Source: an uncultured Bacteroidia bacterium | GTDB lineage: Bacteria; Bacteroidota; Bacteroidia; Bacteroidales; Prolixibacteraceae | Assembly: GCA_903897145.1 (NCBI GenBank) | Contig: CAIUAN010000040.1 | Location: 163,950 to 227,949, forward strand | Length of the DNA stretch: 64,000 nucleotides | Direction of reading: 5' to 3' | Part shown: positions 50,851 through 60,398 of the stretch, piece by piece | Layout of the letters: each line of letters starts with the position of its first letter | Position numbering within the stretch: the first letter of the stretch is position 1 | The notes under the pieces: model-generated | Told to the model about the DNA's origin: nothing | The model's database searches: none | The model's input: only the letters and a program-made list of their open reading frames with translations | Made by a program: the position numbers and the translations under genes

Positions 50851-53811
50851 ATGAAAAATTTTCTAAAGAATATTACACTTGTAGCATTTGCAACTTTTTT
50901 GCTTCTCTCATTTGCCTTTGAGGTCAAATCACAAGGTCGATTGGTTCGAGGTGTGGAGAAAACGGAGTATACGGTGCCGAGTAATGGGGCCGACTTTTAT
51001 GTCTCCCCCAAAGGGAACGATGCCTGGTCAGGTAAGTTAGCTGAACCCAATAAGGCGGGTACTGATGGTCCGTTTGCGACCATTGCCAAAGCTCAAGCTG
51101 CAGTTAATTTGCTAAAGCATTCTGTCTATAAACCCAAGAAAAAGGCTGTCGATAAAAGGTTTAAGGGTACGCCTCATCCGTTTGGAGTGGGTCGTGATAT
51201 CTTGGTGCTTATCCGTGGCGGTGTTTATTCGTTAGATAAGGGACTTGAGTTTACGGCTGCTGATGGTGGTGAAAGGGTTGAGACAGATCTGCCTACTGGC
51301 GCATTCGAGTACCACGAACTGAAAGATTATTACGTCACCTACGCCGCTTATCCGGGGGAGAAACCAATTCTTTCCGGTGGAGCGCGAATTACGGGTTGGA
51401 AGAAAGAGAAAAATGGATCGTGGAAGGCTTCAATAGATGAGGCGGAGATCAATGATTTATATGCAAATGGGAAGCGATTAACTTTGGCTCGTACCCCTAA
51501 TTCTGGCTATTTCTATACGGTGGGTCAGCCGACAGATTCGGCTTCTTTTCAATTTAAAGCAGGCGATTTAAAGTCTTGGCGCGACTTAGAGACAAACCGT
51601 ATTCATATGACTGTTCGCTGGAGTGCTATTCATTCTAGCCTTGGAAAGGTTGACGAGAAAAATCACAAGGCCTATTTGTCAACGCCATCAGCCGATATGC
51701 TTATTGTTCCACCTAAATATTATGTCGAAAATGTTGAGGCGTTGATGGATACTGCAAATGAATGGTTTTATAACAAGAAGCAAAAAATGATCCGGTTTAT
51801 TCCCAATGCCGAGATTAAAGATCCAAATGTCTCGGAAGTCTTTTTCCCAAAGATTAGCAATCTGATATCTGCGAGTGGCACGCGTGAAAAACCTATTCGG
51901 AATCTCCGTTTTTACAACCTTAATTTTCAAAATACCTTAGCTGGTGGCTCGGGAACAGTGGCGTTTCAATATGCGAAAAACTGTGAGTTATTGAAGAACA
52001 GAATAGAAAATGTGAGTCAGGCGGCTATCCATTTTGGGATTGGTAGTTATCACAATTTAATCAGTCGAAATGTGATTAACGACTCAAAAGGGAGCGGTAT
52101 CATTGTTGCGGGTACTCCTAAACCAGAAAACTGGGATGATGTAGTGAGTGATAATGAGATTTCGTACAATAAGATTACCAACATCCAGATTTCTGCAACC
52201 GGGATATCAACCTATAATTCAATCCGAAGTACTGTTGCTCATAACTACATCAAGAACGTTGGTAGCTATGGGATCACTTTGGGATCTTGGCCCAATATCG
52301 AAGAGACTAGCGATGGAAGTCATCTGGCAGAATACAACCATGTTTCGTTTACCAATATGAAGCGAGATGATGAAGGGGGTATTGCCGTTTATGGATTAAG
52401 TCCAGGTTCAGTAGTTCGGAATAATTTGATCCATGATGTTCACCCAGCAGCAACGAATGAGAATGTGGCCTTGTTTTTCCAGAATATGTCCTCCGGATGG
52501 AAAGTTTACGACAACACCTATTACAACTTAAAACAGGGTGAGATGAAGCTTTGCGCTTGTTACCTGGTTGATAATTCATACGAGAATAATATAATTGTTG
52601 AGTCTCCGATTAATCAGCCTGAAGATATTATCGAGGGTTCAGCAAAATTATCCTATACTAATTTGGAGGTTAAGCCTCTCGATGTGCCGAGTACTGGTCA
52701 CGAATTTTCAGTGACGGCTAAGATTTCAAATTCGGGATCAACGGGGATGGAAGAGATCTATCTGTATGTTGATGGTAAGGTGGTAAGCGCCAAGAAACTG
52801 CCGTTTATTTCGAATAATGAGCGTTTGATCGAGTTTAAATACAAGTTTTGTGATCCAGGAAAACATCTCGTTGCGATTGGAAAATCATCGACTAAAGAGG
52901 TCGTTGTTACGGGTGATCCGATCTATATTATTTACCGTAATTTAAAATCAAAAGTTAAAGAGATCCCGGTAGGTGATTCCTTAGAGATTAGCTCTGAAGC
53001 TTTAAATATGAGAGCTGAACGGTTTACCCAAAATATAGTACTTAAAATTGATGGTCAAGTTATTGCGACTAAGGCGGTCGCTTTTCAGGAGAGCGAGACG
53101 AATCAGATTAGCTTCTCGGTACTTCCAACAGTTGGAACACACGCGATAACTATTGGAGATCAGCCACCAGTTCAGGTTCATGTATATCCGGTGCAAAAAA
53201 TTGACATCGCAAAAGTTCAATTCTTAACTTTCTGCACTACCACGGCCAAGCCAAGTAAGTTTAATTTTAATGCACTCCAAAATCATTTCGAGATCACTGC
53301 GGCTGGGACAGACTTCTTGCATGCGGAAGATTCCTATGGAGCCATTTACCTGAAGCAGGCTATTGAAGGAAATTTTGTGGCTACAGTTAAAGTGGTTGGA
53401 TTTAGCGAAGGGATTAGCGAGTGGTTTAGATCTGGTATCTTTGTGCGTAACGATATCACAAAAGGTGACGGAAAGAAGCCTGCGACCTTAGGCTCATTCT
53501 TACTCTTCTCAACGACAAAACGATGTGGAGCACAATGGGATGAGTTTGGTGATGGTTGTATGCACAACACCAAATCAAAAAATTATGGCGTGGATAATCC
53601 AATCCCTGCTTGGATTAAACTTGTCCGTCATGGAAACAGCTTTACCGGATATTACAGTTTAGATGGTAAAACTTGGACTGTCTCACGCGAGTCAGGCGAT
53701 ATCCCAGGGATGGCCGCTAAGATGGATATTGGATTGGCAGGAGGAGCAAACGATCAGAAAGTCTCAACGGTGACGTTTGAAGATTTTCAACTTTCGGTTG
53801 AGAAAAAGTAA
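50851..53811 (+). CDS. Large secreted right-handed beta-helix protein, candidate glycosidase or lyase
   Basis: 986 residues with a signal peptide (about 1-28, ending VKSQ). ADFYVSPKGNDAWSGKL...GPFATIAKAQAAV is the typical beginning of parallel beta-helix enzymes; YAAYPGEKPILSGGARITGW and the run of N-x-I turns (about 330-580) continue it. Two CARDB-like immunoglobulin domains follow (from about 604 and 700), and the end (about 787-986, DFLHAEDSYGAIYLKQ to FEDFQLSV) is DUF1349/laminin-G-like. The helix part resembles families such as GH120 and GH141, but I cannot place it. Its neighbours imply a carbohydrate substrate. Confidence 0.8.
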   Translation: MKNFLKNITLVAFATFLLLSFAFEVKSQGRLVRGVEKTEYTVPSNGADFYVSPKGNDAWSGKLAEPNKAGTDGPFATIAKAQAAVNLLKHSVYKPKKKAVDKRFKGTPHPFGVGRDILVLIRGGVYSLDKGLEFTAADGGERVETDLPTGAFEYHELKDYYVTYAAYPGEKPILSGGARITGWKKEKNGSWKASIDEAEINDLYANGKRLTLARTPNSGYFYTVGQPTDSASFQFKAGDLKSWRDLETNRIHMTVRWSAIHSSLGKVDEKNHKAYLSTPSADMLIVPPKYYVENVEALMDTANEWFYNKKQKMIRFIPNAEIKDPNVSEVFFPKISNLISASGTREKPIRNLRFYNLNFQNTLAGGSGTVAFQYAKNCELLKNRIENVSQAAIHFGIGSYHNLISRNVINDSKGSGIIVAGTPKPENWDDVVSDNEISYNKITNIQISATGISTYNSIRSTVAHNYIKNVGSYGITLGSWPNIEETSDGSHLAEYNHVSFTNMKRDDEGGIAVYGLSPGSVVRNNLIHDVHPAATNENVALFFQNMSSGWKVYDNTYYNLKQGEMKLCACYLVDNSYENNIIVESPINQPEDIIEGSAKLSYTNLEVKPLDVPSTGHEFSVTAKISNSGSTGMEEIYLYVDGKVVSAKKLPFISNNERLIEFKYKFCDPGKHLVAIGKSSTKEVVVTGDPIYIIYRNLKSKVKEIPVGDSLEISSEALNMRAERFTQNIVLKIDGQVIATKAVAFQESETNQISFSVLPTVGTHAITIGDQPPVQVHVYPVQKIDIAKVQFLTFCTTTAKPSKFNFNALQNHFEITAAGTDFLHAEDSYGAIYLKQAIEGNFVATVKVVGFSEGISEWFRSGIFVRNDITKGDGKKPATLGSFLLFSTTKRCGAQWDEFGDGCMHNTKSKNYGVDNPIPAWIKLVRHGNSFTGYYSLDGKTWTVSRESGDIPGMAAKMDIGLAGGANDQKVSTVTFEDFQLSVEKK

Positions 53812-53838
53812 AATTAAAACTAACTAATATAGACAATT

Positions 53839-54825
53839 ATGAAAAGTAGATTTGGAATTCTCTGGTTGATTTGGACGCTGGTCGGAGCAGCATTGGTTTA
53901 TGGGATCTCATCATCGGATCCCAAGAATACCTTGGTTACAATTATCGCGAACGTTTTAAGCCTTTCGCCATTGCTTGGACTTATGCTGACATTAGGTTCA
54001 GTTAAAGCAGCAAGCCAGTTTAATGCTTGGTTGCAAAGTGAAAAGAACTCCCATGCCTATGTGGCAGGTGGAATATCGATCTTATTTATGTTGCCTGGAT
54101 TGTTAACGCTCAGGTTTGATCCCTATTTGGCAGCCATCTTTTCTGTCCTAACTTTTGCTGTCTTAGGTGCCTTGAAGCAGCTTAAAAATAATGAATTCAC
54201 ACTCACTTGGACCGATTTATTAATCTGGTTCATTCTTTGGATCCCTTTTGACCTTCGCTGGTATATGGATATGCTTCCTTCAGGCAGTGACTCTTATACC
54301 TGGTTTTCAGTCGCAATTTCTGTGATTGCGGTAATTGGTTGGAATGGTTATCGTGGCGCTGAGATCGGGTATAATCTCGTTCCAAAACTTAAAGATATCC
54401 GTGTTGTTTTACTCTCCTTGCTGATCATCATGGCCTTCGTGCTTCCTCCTGGATTGTTAACTGGCTTTTTGACTTTCTCGATGCCTCAGTCGTATAATGT
54501 GCCTAAGATGATCCTCCAGTTTATGGGAATATTTCTGACCATTGCCTTACCTGAGGAGCTCTTCTTTAGAGGTATATTACTCGGTGGTCTTGATAAGATG
54601 TTCTCAAAGAAATGGATCCCCATGGTTATCTCCTCGTTGGCTTTTGGACTGATGCACTGGAATAATGTACATGCCTTATCTACTCAAATCACCTATATTA
54701 GCTTAGCGGCCGTTGCTGGAGTGGGCTATGGTTGGGCATACCGAAAGAGTGGAAATAACATCTTAGCGGCCATACTCGTCCATACCCTTGTCGATTGGAT
54801 CTGGAAAATATTCTTGACCACCTAA
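53839..54825 (+). CDS. CPBP-family intramembrane metalloprotease
   Basis: 328 residues, about eight to nine membrane helices. CPBP (Abi) motif 1 is PEELFFRGILLGG with Glu239, Glu240 and Arg244; motif 2 is FGLMHWNN; motif 3 is LVHTLVDW-type (HTLVDW). The protease fold is that of Rce1-like glutamate/metal-type intramembrane proteases. It sits 27 bp after the beta-helix gene and 65 bp before GH92, inside the glycosidase operon. Its substrate is unknown. Confidence 0.88.
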   Translation: MKSRFGILWLIWTLVGAALVYGISSSDPKNTLVTIIANVLSLSPLLGLMLTLGSVKAASQFNAWLQSEKNSHAYVAGGISILFMLPGLLTLRFDPYLAAIFSVLTFAVLGALKQLKNNEFTLTWTDLLIWFILWIPFDLRWYMDMLPSGSDSYTWFSVAISVIAVIGWNGYRGAEIGYNLVPKLKDIRVVLLSLLIIMAFVLPPGLLTGFLTFSMPQSYNVPKMILQFMGIFLTIALPEELFFRGILLGGLDKMFSKKWIPMVISSLAFGLMHWNNVHALSTQITYISLAAVAGVGYGWAYRKSGNNILAAILVHTLVDWIWKIFLTT

Positions 54826-54890
54826 TCGAATTTTGGGGTCATCGGTTGGCTTCCTTAAGAACTTAAATTAGTAGAATAACGAAATAGTTT

Positions 54891-57842
54891 ATGCGATTTT
54901 TAAAAATCCTATTGAGTGCAATTGCTTGTTCATTGATCATAAGTGTTGCCTCTGCTCAGACCGCTGATTTAGCGAGTTATGTAAATCCATTTATGGGTAC
55001 TGGTGACCATGGTCATACCTATCCAGGTGCGGTCTTGCCTCATGGCATGGTGCAGCTTAGTCCCGATACCCGAATGGACAATTGGGATGGTTCATCAGGA
55101 TACCACGAATCTGATAAAACGATTATGGGATTTAGTCATACCCATCTAAGTGGAACAGGATCTGCTGAGTTGTGCGATATCTTATTTATGCCAATGGTGG
55201 GTGATCCAATCTTGGTGGCAGGAGATGAAAATAAACCAAAGTCAGGTTATCGCTCTTCCTATCAGCATAAAAATGAGGAAGCTTCCCCGGGATATTACAA
55301 AGTCCTTCTCGATGATTCAGGCGTAATAGCCGAGCTTACTGCCACTGAGCGGACTGGTTTTCATCGGTATACATTCCCAAAATCGGATCAATCAAATATC
55401 ATCATCGACCTAAAACATCGAGGTCATATGGTGAACTCAACGATTCAGGTGCTTAATGACTCAACTATCACTGGATTTACCTTAACCACGCGATGGGCAA
55501 TTCAAAAACACATCTATTTCTATGCCAAGTTTTCAAAATCCTTTTCGAGCTTTGGAATATCGTTAAACGATACCTTGGTCAAAAAGATTACGAAGGCTGA
55601 AGGGAAAAATATTAAAGCCTTTGTAAGTTTTAAGACTAAGTCACAAGAGCAAATTCTAGTGAAGGTTGGGATCTCTGCTGTCAGTGCTCAAGGGGCTAAA
55701 GAGAATTTGGAAGCCGAAAATACAGGATGGAATTTCCAGAAGATTAAAGATCTCGCTCGGGCAGATTGGAATGCATATCTATCAAAGATCGCCGTGGAAG
55801 GTGGGACAGAGAAGCAAAGACGTATATTTTACACCTCGTTATACCATTCAGCACTTGCTCCAAATCTTTTTATGGATAAAAATGGTGATTTCCGTGGCGC
55901 TGATCATTTGGTTCATAATTCCAAACGTTTTACTAACTATACAGTATTCTCGCTGTGGGATGTTTTCCGCACGCAGATGCCTCTGCTGACCATTATTGAG
56001 CCAGCTCGGATGAACGATTACATTCAATCCTTAATGGAAATGTATCGTTTAGGTGGTCGCCTGCCTCGTTGGGAGATTCATGGTACTCTTTCGGATAATA
56101 TGATCGGGCATCATTCATTACCGCTAATCTTGGATGCTTATGTCAAAGGTATTCGTGATTTCGATGTGCTATTAGCCTATAAGGGGATGCAAGAACGAAT
56201 GGAGAATATTCCTTATTACAATAATTTGGGTTTTATCCCTGGCGACATTGAAGGGACTGGTGGTTCGGTGGCTCAAGTGATGGAATATGCCTACAACTAT
56301 TGGTGTTTAGCTGAGATGGCTAGGATTTTGAACAAAAAGGAGGATTTCTTACGTTACCAACAGCGTGCTCAGTTTTATAAAAATCATTTCGATGCTTCTA
56401 CTGGATTTATGCGTCCAAAAAATAAAGACTATAGCTGGGTTCAGCCTTTCGATCCTGCAGAACCGACTGGTTATTTCGTCGAAGGAAATGCATTTCAATA
56501 TAGCGCCTTTGTTCCGCAAGATGTCAATGGATTGATTAAGATGCTGGGCGGTGATGCTAAATTTGAAACGTGGCTAGACACTCTATTCACACACAAGAGT
56601 CGATTTGATAAAAATGTGGTCGACGCTAGTGGTTTAATGGGACAGTATGCCCACGGTAATGAGCCGAGTCACGAAATAGCCTATCTGTATAATTATGCAG
56701 GCGCTGCGCCTAAGACGCAGAAATATGTCCGAAATATTCTTAACAATCTGTATGATGATGCTCCTGCAGGTCTAAGCGGGAATGAAGATTGTGGACAAAT
56801 ATCCGCTTGGTATATCATGAGTGCTATGGGTATTTACCCAGTCTTGCCCGGCGATCCAACCTATAATATTGGAACTCCTCTATTTGATAAGGTGACCATA
56901 AACCTTGAAAATGGGAAACATTTTACCATTAAAGCAAACAAGGTTTCGGAATCCAATTTTTACATCCAATCGGCTCGACTAAATGGACAACCCTATACCA
57001 AATCGTGGATCTCACATAATGCGATTGCTCAAGGTGGAGAGCTGAGTTTTGAGATGGGTCCTCTTCCAAATGCAAACTGGGGAACATCCAAAGCCGATCG
57101 GCCTGCAACAAAGAAATTGGCAAGCGCTGTTTCGATGCCATTTTATAAGATTAAAGAGGACTATTTCATCGATACTGCAACCATCACGCTGGGAAGTGAA
57201 ACGAAGGATGCTAAGATCTATTATACCATCGATGGTACGCTGCCTACTGTGAATTCGAAGGTGTATAGCAGTCCAATTGTACTCGATAAAACTTCAGATC
57301 TTAAGTTTTTTGCGAAGAAGGAGGGTTTGTTAACTACCACAGTTGTCGAAGTAAAGGTTGAGAAACTTGGCCATGTTGATCTGGCTGACTTTAAAGATTA
57401 CTCCTCCCTTAAGACAAAGACCGGTTTGCGCTATAAATATTACGAAGAGCATGTGATGCATGTTGCCGAACTGGATCCTCTAAAGCCAAAGAAGAGCGGT
57501 GTCACAAATGGGTTTAACATTGATGAGCGTGAGAATGATGGGCTGTTTGCTTTTGATTTCTGGGGTTATATAAAAATTCCGACCGATGGCGTTTATACGT
57601 TTTATCTTGCCACCAACGATGGGGGTGTTCTTTACATCGATGATAAACCGTTTATCAGTGCAGATGGTCCTCATACTGCTACCCCCTCTTCACGAATGGT
57701 TTGGATAAAAGCTGGTACGTATAAGATTCAAGAGAAATATTTTCAGATGGGTGGGGCCTTTACCAACATATTAAGTTGGAAAGGACCAGGAATTTCGAAG
57801 CAGGTTATTTCTCCTACGGTGCTATTCTACAATGAGAATTAA
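54891..57842 (+). CDS. GH92 alpha-mannosidase with C-terminal chitobiase-like and PA14 domains
   Basis: 983 residues; signal peptide ends near ASAQ (about 1-23). The GH92 pattern is clear: NPFMGTGDHGHTYPGAVLPHGMVQLSPDT, MGFSHTHLSGTG, EGNAFQYSAFVPQD with Glu531 (likely acid), HGNEPSHEIAYLYNY with Glu591, and GNEDCGQISAWYIMSAMG. The family is calcium-dependent and inverting. After the usual end (about 735) it has a CHB_HEX-type immunoglobulin module (about 755-822) and a PA14-like module (about 840-983), making it far longer than the usual 720-760 residues. It is 11 bp before a Gfo/Idh gene. Confidence 0.93.
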   Translation: MRFLKILLSAIACSLIISVASAQTADLASYVNPFMGTGDHGHTYPGAVLPHGMVQLSPDTRMDNWDGSSGYHESDKTIMGFSHTHLSGTGSAELCDILFMPMVGDPILVAGDENKPKSGYRSSYQHKNEEASPGYYKVLLDDSGVIAELTATERTGFHRYTFPKSDQSNIIIDLKHRGHMVNSTIQVLNDSTITGFTLTTRWAIQKHIYFYAKFSKSFSSFGISLNDTLVKKITKAEGKNIKAFVSFKTKSQEQILVKVGISAVSAQGAKENLEAENTGWNFQKIKDLARADWNAYLSKIAVEGGTEKQRRIFYTSLYHSALAPNLFMDKNGDFRGADHLVHNSKRFTNYTVFSLWDVFRTQMPLLTIIEPARMNDYIQSLMEMYRLGGRLPRWEIHGTLSDNMIGHHSLPLILDAYVKGIRDFDVLLAYKGMQERMENIPYYNNLGFIPGDIEGTGGSVAQVMEYAYNYWCLAEMARILNKKEDFLRYQQRAQFYKNHFDASTGFMRPKNKDYSWVQPFDPAEPTGYFVEGNAFQYSAFVPQDVNGLIKMLGGDAKFETWLDTLFTHKSRFDKNVVDASGLMGQYAHGNEPSHEIAYLYNYAGAAPKTQKYVRNILNNLYDDAPAGLSGNEDCGQISAWYIMSAMGIYPVLPGDPTYNIGTPLFDKVTINLENGKHFTIKANKVSESNFYIQSARLNGQPYTKSWISHNAIAQGGELSFEMGPLPNANWGTSKADRPATKKLASAVSMPFYKIKEDYFIDTATITLGSETKDAKIYYTIDGTLPTVNSKVYSSPIVLDKTSDLKFFAKKEGLLTTTVVEVKVEKLGHVDLADFKDYSSLKTKTGLRYKYYEEHVMHVAELDPLKPKKSGVTNGFNIDERENDGLFAFDFWGYIKIPTDGVYTFYLATNDGGVLYIDDKPFISADGPHTATPSSRMVWIKAGTYKIQEKYFQMGGAFTNILSWKGPGISKQVISPTVLFYNEN

Positions 57843-57853
57843 AGACATTAAAC

Positions 57854-58840
57854 ATGACTGATAAAATAAGATGGGGTATTCTGGGTACTGGGCATATCTC
57901 GAAGAAATTTGCCGATGCTTTGGCGATCCTGCCAGAGGCCGATTTGGCAGCCGTGGCTTCACGCACTGCTGATTCTGCTAAGCAATTTGCAGAAAAATAT
58001 AAAATTCCAAAAGCTTATTCGAGCTACCAAGAGCTTGCTGACGATCCCGATATCGATGTTATTTACATAGGCACTCCACATACTTTTCATCTCGAAAATA
58101 GCGTGATGTGTATGCTGAAGGGGAAAGCGGTATTGTGCGAAAAGGCCTTAACCATCAATGCAGCTGAAGCTAGAGAGATGGTGCGTGTGGCACGCGAACA
58201 GAATGTTTTCCTGATGGAAGCTATGATTACGCGCCATGTCCCTCTGATGAAAAAAGTGCAGGGATGGATAGCCGATGGTCGGATTGGGGAGGTTCGAATG
58301 GTGAAAGCCTCCCGATGTGCGCGGGGTGAGTTTCCCCCTGGAGCTCGTCAGCTAAATCCTGATCTAGGTGGTGGCAGCTTGCTCGACGTGGGTGTTTACG
58401 TCATCTCGTTTGCTTCGATGATCTATCAGAAATTTCCTGTCGAGGTGATAGGCCTAAGTCATATTGGCGATTGGGGTTCAGACGAACAAGGGGTGGCGAT
58501 TTTTAAATATGACCAAGGTGAGTTGGCCGATCTCTCGTTTGCTTTGAGAACAGCAGCATCCAATGAGGCTTATGTCTTGGGCAACAAAGGATACATCAAA
58601 ATCGATGATGTCTTTGCCGTTCCTACCAAGGCCACCTTAGTGGTTAATAAAGTCGAGGAGGCCGTTTTAGAAGAACCAATAGTGGGCAATGCGCTGAACT
58701 ATGAGGCCGAAGAGGTTATGCGATGCTTACGCCTCGGATTAAAAGAGTCACCGTTTATGCCACTCGACGAATCGATACAGATCATGGAGCTTATGGATCG
58801 GATTCGTAAACCATGGGGATTGGTGTATTCCAACGACTAA
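57854..58840 (+). CDS. Gfo/Idh/MocA family oxidoreductase (after GH92)
   Basis: 328 residues, cytoplasmic. Rossmann start KIRWGILGTGHISKKFADAL; catalytic-lysine motif LCEKALTINAAEA, then LMEAMITRHVPLMKKV, and GGGSLLDVGVYVISFASMIY. This arrangement resembles the trans-1,2-dihydrobenzene-1,2-diol/xylose dehydrogenase-like branch rather than the inositol one. It ends the seven-gene block. The substrate is unknown; a product of the glycosidases upstream is a fair guess. Confidence 0.9.
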   Translation: MTDKIRWGILGTGHISKKFADALAILPEADLAAVASRTADSAKQFAEKYKIPKAYSSYQELADDPDIDVIYIGTPHTFHLENSVMCMLKGKAVLCEKALTINAAEAREMVRVAREQNVFLMEAMITRHVPLMKKVQGWIADGRIGEVRMVKASRCARGEFPPGARQLNPDLGGGSLLDVGVYVISFASMIYQKFPVEVIGLSHIGDWGSDEQGVAIFKYDQGELADLSFALRTAASNEAYVLGNKGYIKIDDVFAVPTKATLVVNKVEEAVLEEPIVGNALNYEAEEVMRCLRLGLKESPFMPLDESIQIMELMDRIRKPWGLVYSND

Positions 58841-58877
58841 TCTATCCTAACAAATTGGTATAACTGTTTTTAAAATT

Positions 58878-58906
58878 TTTGTAATTGGCAAGATTTGATA
58901 CATTTG
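58878..58906 (+). promoter_or_regulatory. Promoter of the APC permease
   Basis: TTTG (58878-58881), exactly 17 bp, then TACATTTG (58899-58906): the clearest consensus promoter in the second half of the window. The expected leader is about 65 bases. It separates the permease from the upstream block. Confidence 0.75.
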
Positions 58907-58979
58907 TAGCCATTGTTAGAATATTAGAAAAACTACTAGACAGCTAACCACTGTGAAATCTTAATTTTTTAAATAAAAA

Positions 58980-60371
58980 ATGTCTAATCAAGAAACAAAT
59001 TCAGAAGGTAAATTACTTCGCGTATTATCCTTGCGCGACATCGTTATTTACGGCATTATTTTAATCCAGCCAGTGGCTGCAATGCCTTTGTTTGGTCATG
59101 CGAACGATATCTCAAAAGGTCATGCCGTAACAACTATTTTAATTGCGATGGTGGCGATGATCTTTACCGCCATAAGCTATGGCAAGATGGCGAACTTATA
59201 TCCATCTGCCGGATCTGCCTATACCTACGTTGGGAAAGGATTGCATCCCTATCTTGGTTTCGTCTCTGGCTGGTCGATGTTTATGGATTATATGTTTATC
59301 CCAATAATTTGCACCATCTATGCAAGTATAACGGCAAATCATATGCTGCCATTCATCCCTTATGCCTTCTGGATTATCTTCTTTGTCATTGGCTTTACTT
59401 GGCTCAATCTGATGGGGATTAAAATGGCCTCTCGGACCAATAATATTCTGATGATCGTGATGAGCGTGGTGGTATTTTATTTTATGGCTGCTGCCATTCG
59501 GTATATCATTCTTCAAAATGGGATGGGAGGACTGCTCTCTATTCGTCCATTCTACAATCCAGAGACTTTTTCCTTTGGTGCGATTGGATCAGCAACAGCT
59601 TTGGCAGCATTAACTTATATAGGTTTTGATGGTATCACAACCTTATCGGAAGAGGTGAAAAATCCTCGAAAAAATATTATGCTTGGTGCCTTATTAACCT
59701 GTCTAATTACAGGTATTTGGAGTGGTTCACAAATCTATCTAGCCCAATTATCCTGGCCTGACTGGGCTTCGATCACTCAAGGATTATCCGATCCAGTGGC
59801 TCAAAATAATGCCTTGGATACTGCGATCATATCCATCGCTAATCGTATTGGGGGCGCACTTCTCGATGGTTCGCTAACCATCATCCTGCTTCTTGGAAGC
59901 ATTGGATCAGGTTCTGCCGGACAATTAGGTGCCTCTCGTTTGCTTTATGGAATGGGACGAGATGGTGTCATTCCGAAAAAAATCTTTGGGCATCTCGATA
60001 AGAAACATGCTTCTCCGAGTTATAATGTCATGATAGTGGGTGGATTGGTTCTTATTGGAGCAGCAACTTTAAATTTTGAAGAATCAGCCTTGCTGATAAA
60101 TTTCGGCGCCTTCTTTGCTTTTATGGGTGTTAACGTGGCTTCTTTCAGAGAATATTTCTTTAAAGCGAAAGTGAAAACAGTGAAAGGATTTCTGATCGAT
60201 TTTCTTCCCGCGGCCATAGGATTTGTATTCTGCCTAGGCATATGGGTTAACTTACCTTTGAAGACCTTTATTCTTGGTGGTATCTGGATGCTTGCAGGAG
60301 TTATCTATCTTGGATTTCGTTCTAAAGGCTTTAAGGAAACCAATGTGATGATAGACTTTCACGAGAAATAA
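58980..60371 (+). CDS. APC-superfamily amino acid/amine permease (PuuP-like)
   Basis: 463 residues with about twelve membrane helices. The first helix is broken in the APC manner (VLSLRDIVIYGIILIQPVAAMPLFG), helices 2-3 give SYGKMANLYPSAGSAYTYVGKGLHPYLGFVSGW, and helix 6 gives ALTYIGFDGITTLSEEVKNPRKNI. These blocks resemble the putrescine/ethanolamine-type APC branch. An amine or amino acid is the likely cargo. It is transcribed from its own promoter, so a link to the glycan genes is by position only. Confidence 0.88.
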   Translation: MSNQETNSEGKLLRVLSLRDIVIYGIILIQPVAAMPLFGHANDISKGHAVTTILIAMVAMIFTAISYGKMANLYPSAGSAYTYVGKGLHPYLGFVSGWSMFMDYMFIPIICTIYASITANHMLPFIPYAFWIIFFVIGFTWLNLMGIKMASRTNNILMIVMSVVVFYFMAAAIRYIILQNGMGGLLSIRPFYNPETFSFGAIGSATALAALTYIGFDGITTLSEEVKNPRKNIMLGALLTCLITGIWSGSQIYLAQLSWPDWASITQGLSDPVAQNNALDTAIISIANRIGGALLDGSLTIILLLGSIGSGSAGQLGASRLLYGMGRDGVIPKKIFGHLDKKHASPSYNVMIVGGLVLIGAATLNFEESALLINFGAFFAFMGVNVASFREYFFKAKVKTVKGFLIDFLPAAIGFVFCLGIWVNLPLKTFILGGIWMLAGVIYLGFRSKGFKETNVMIDFHEK

Positions 60372-60398
60372 TAGTTCGTTTAGTTTATCCTTGATCTG

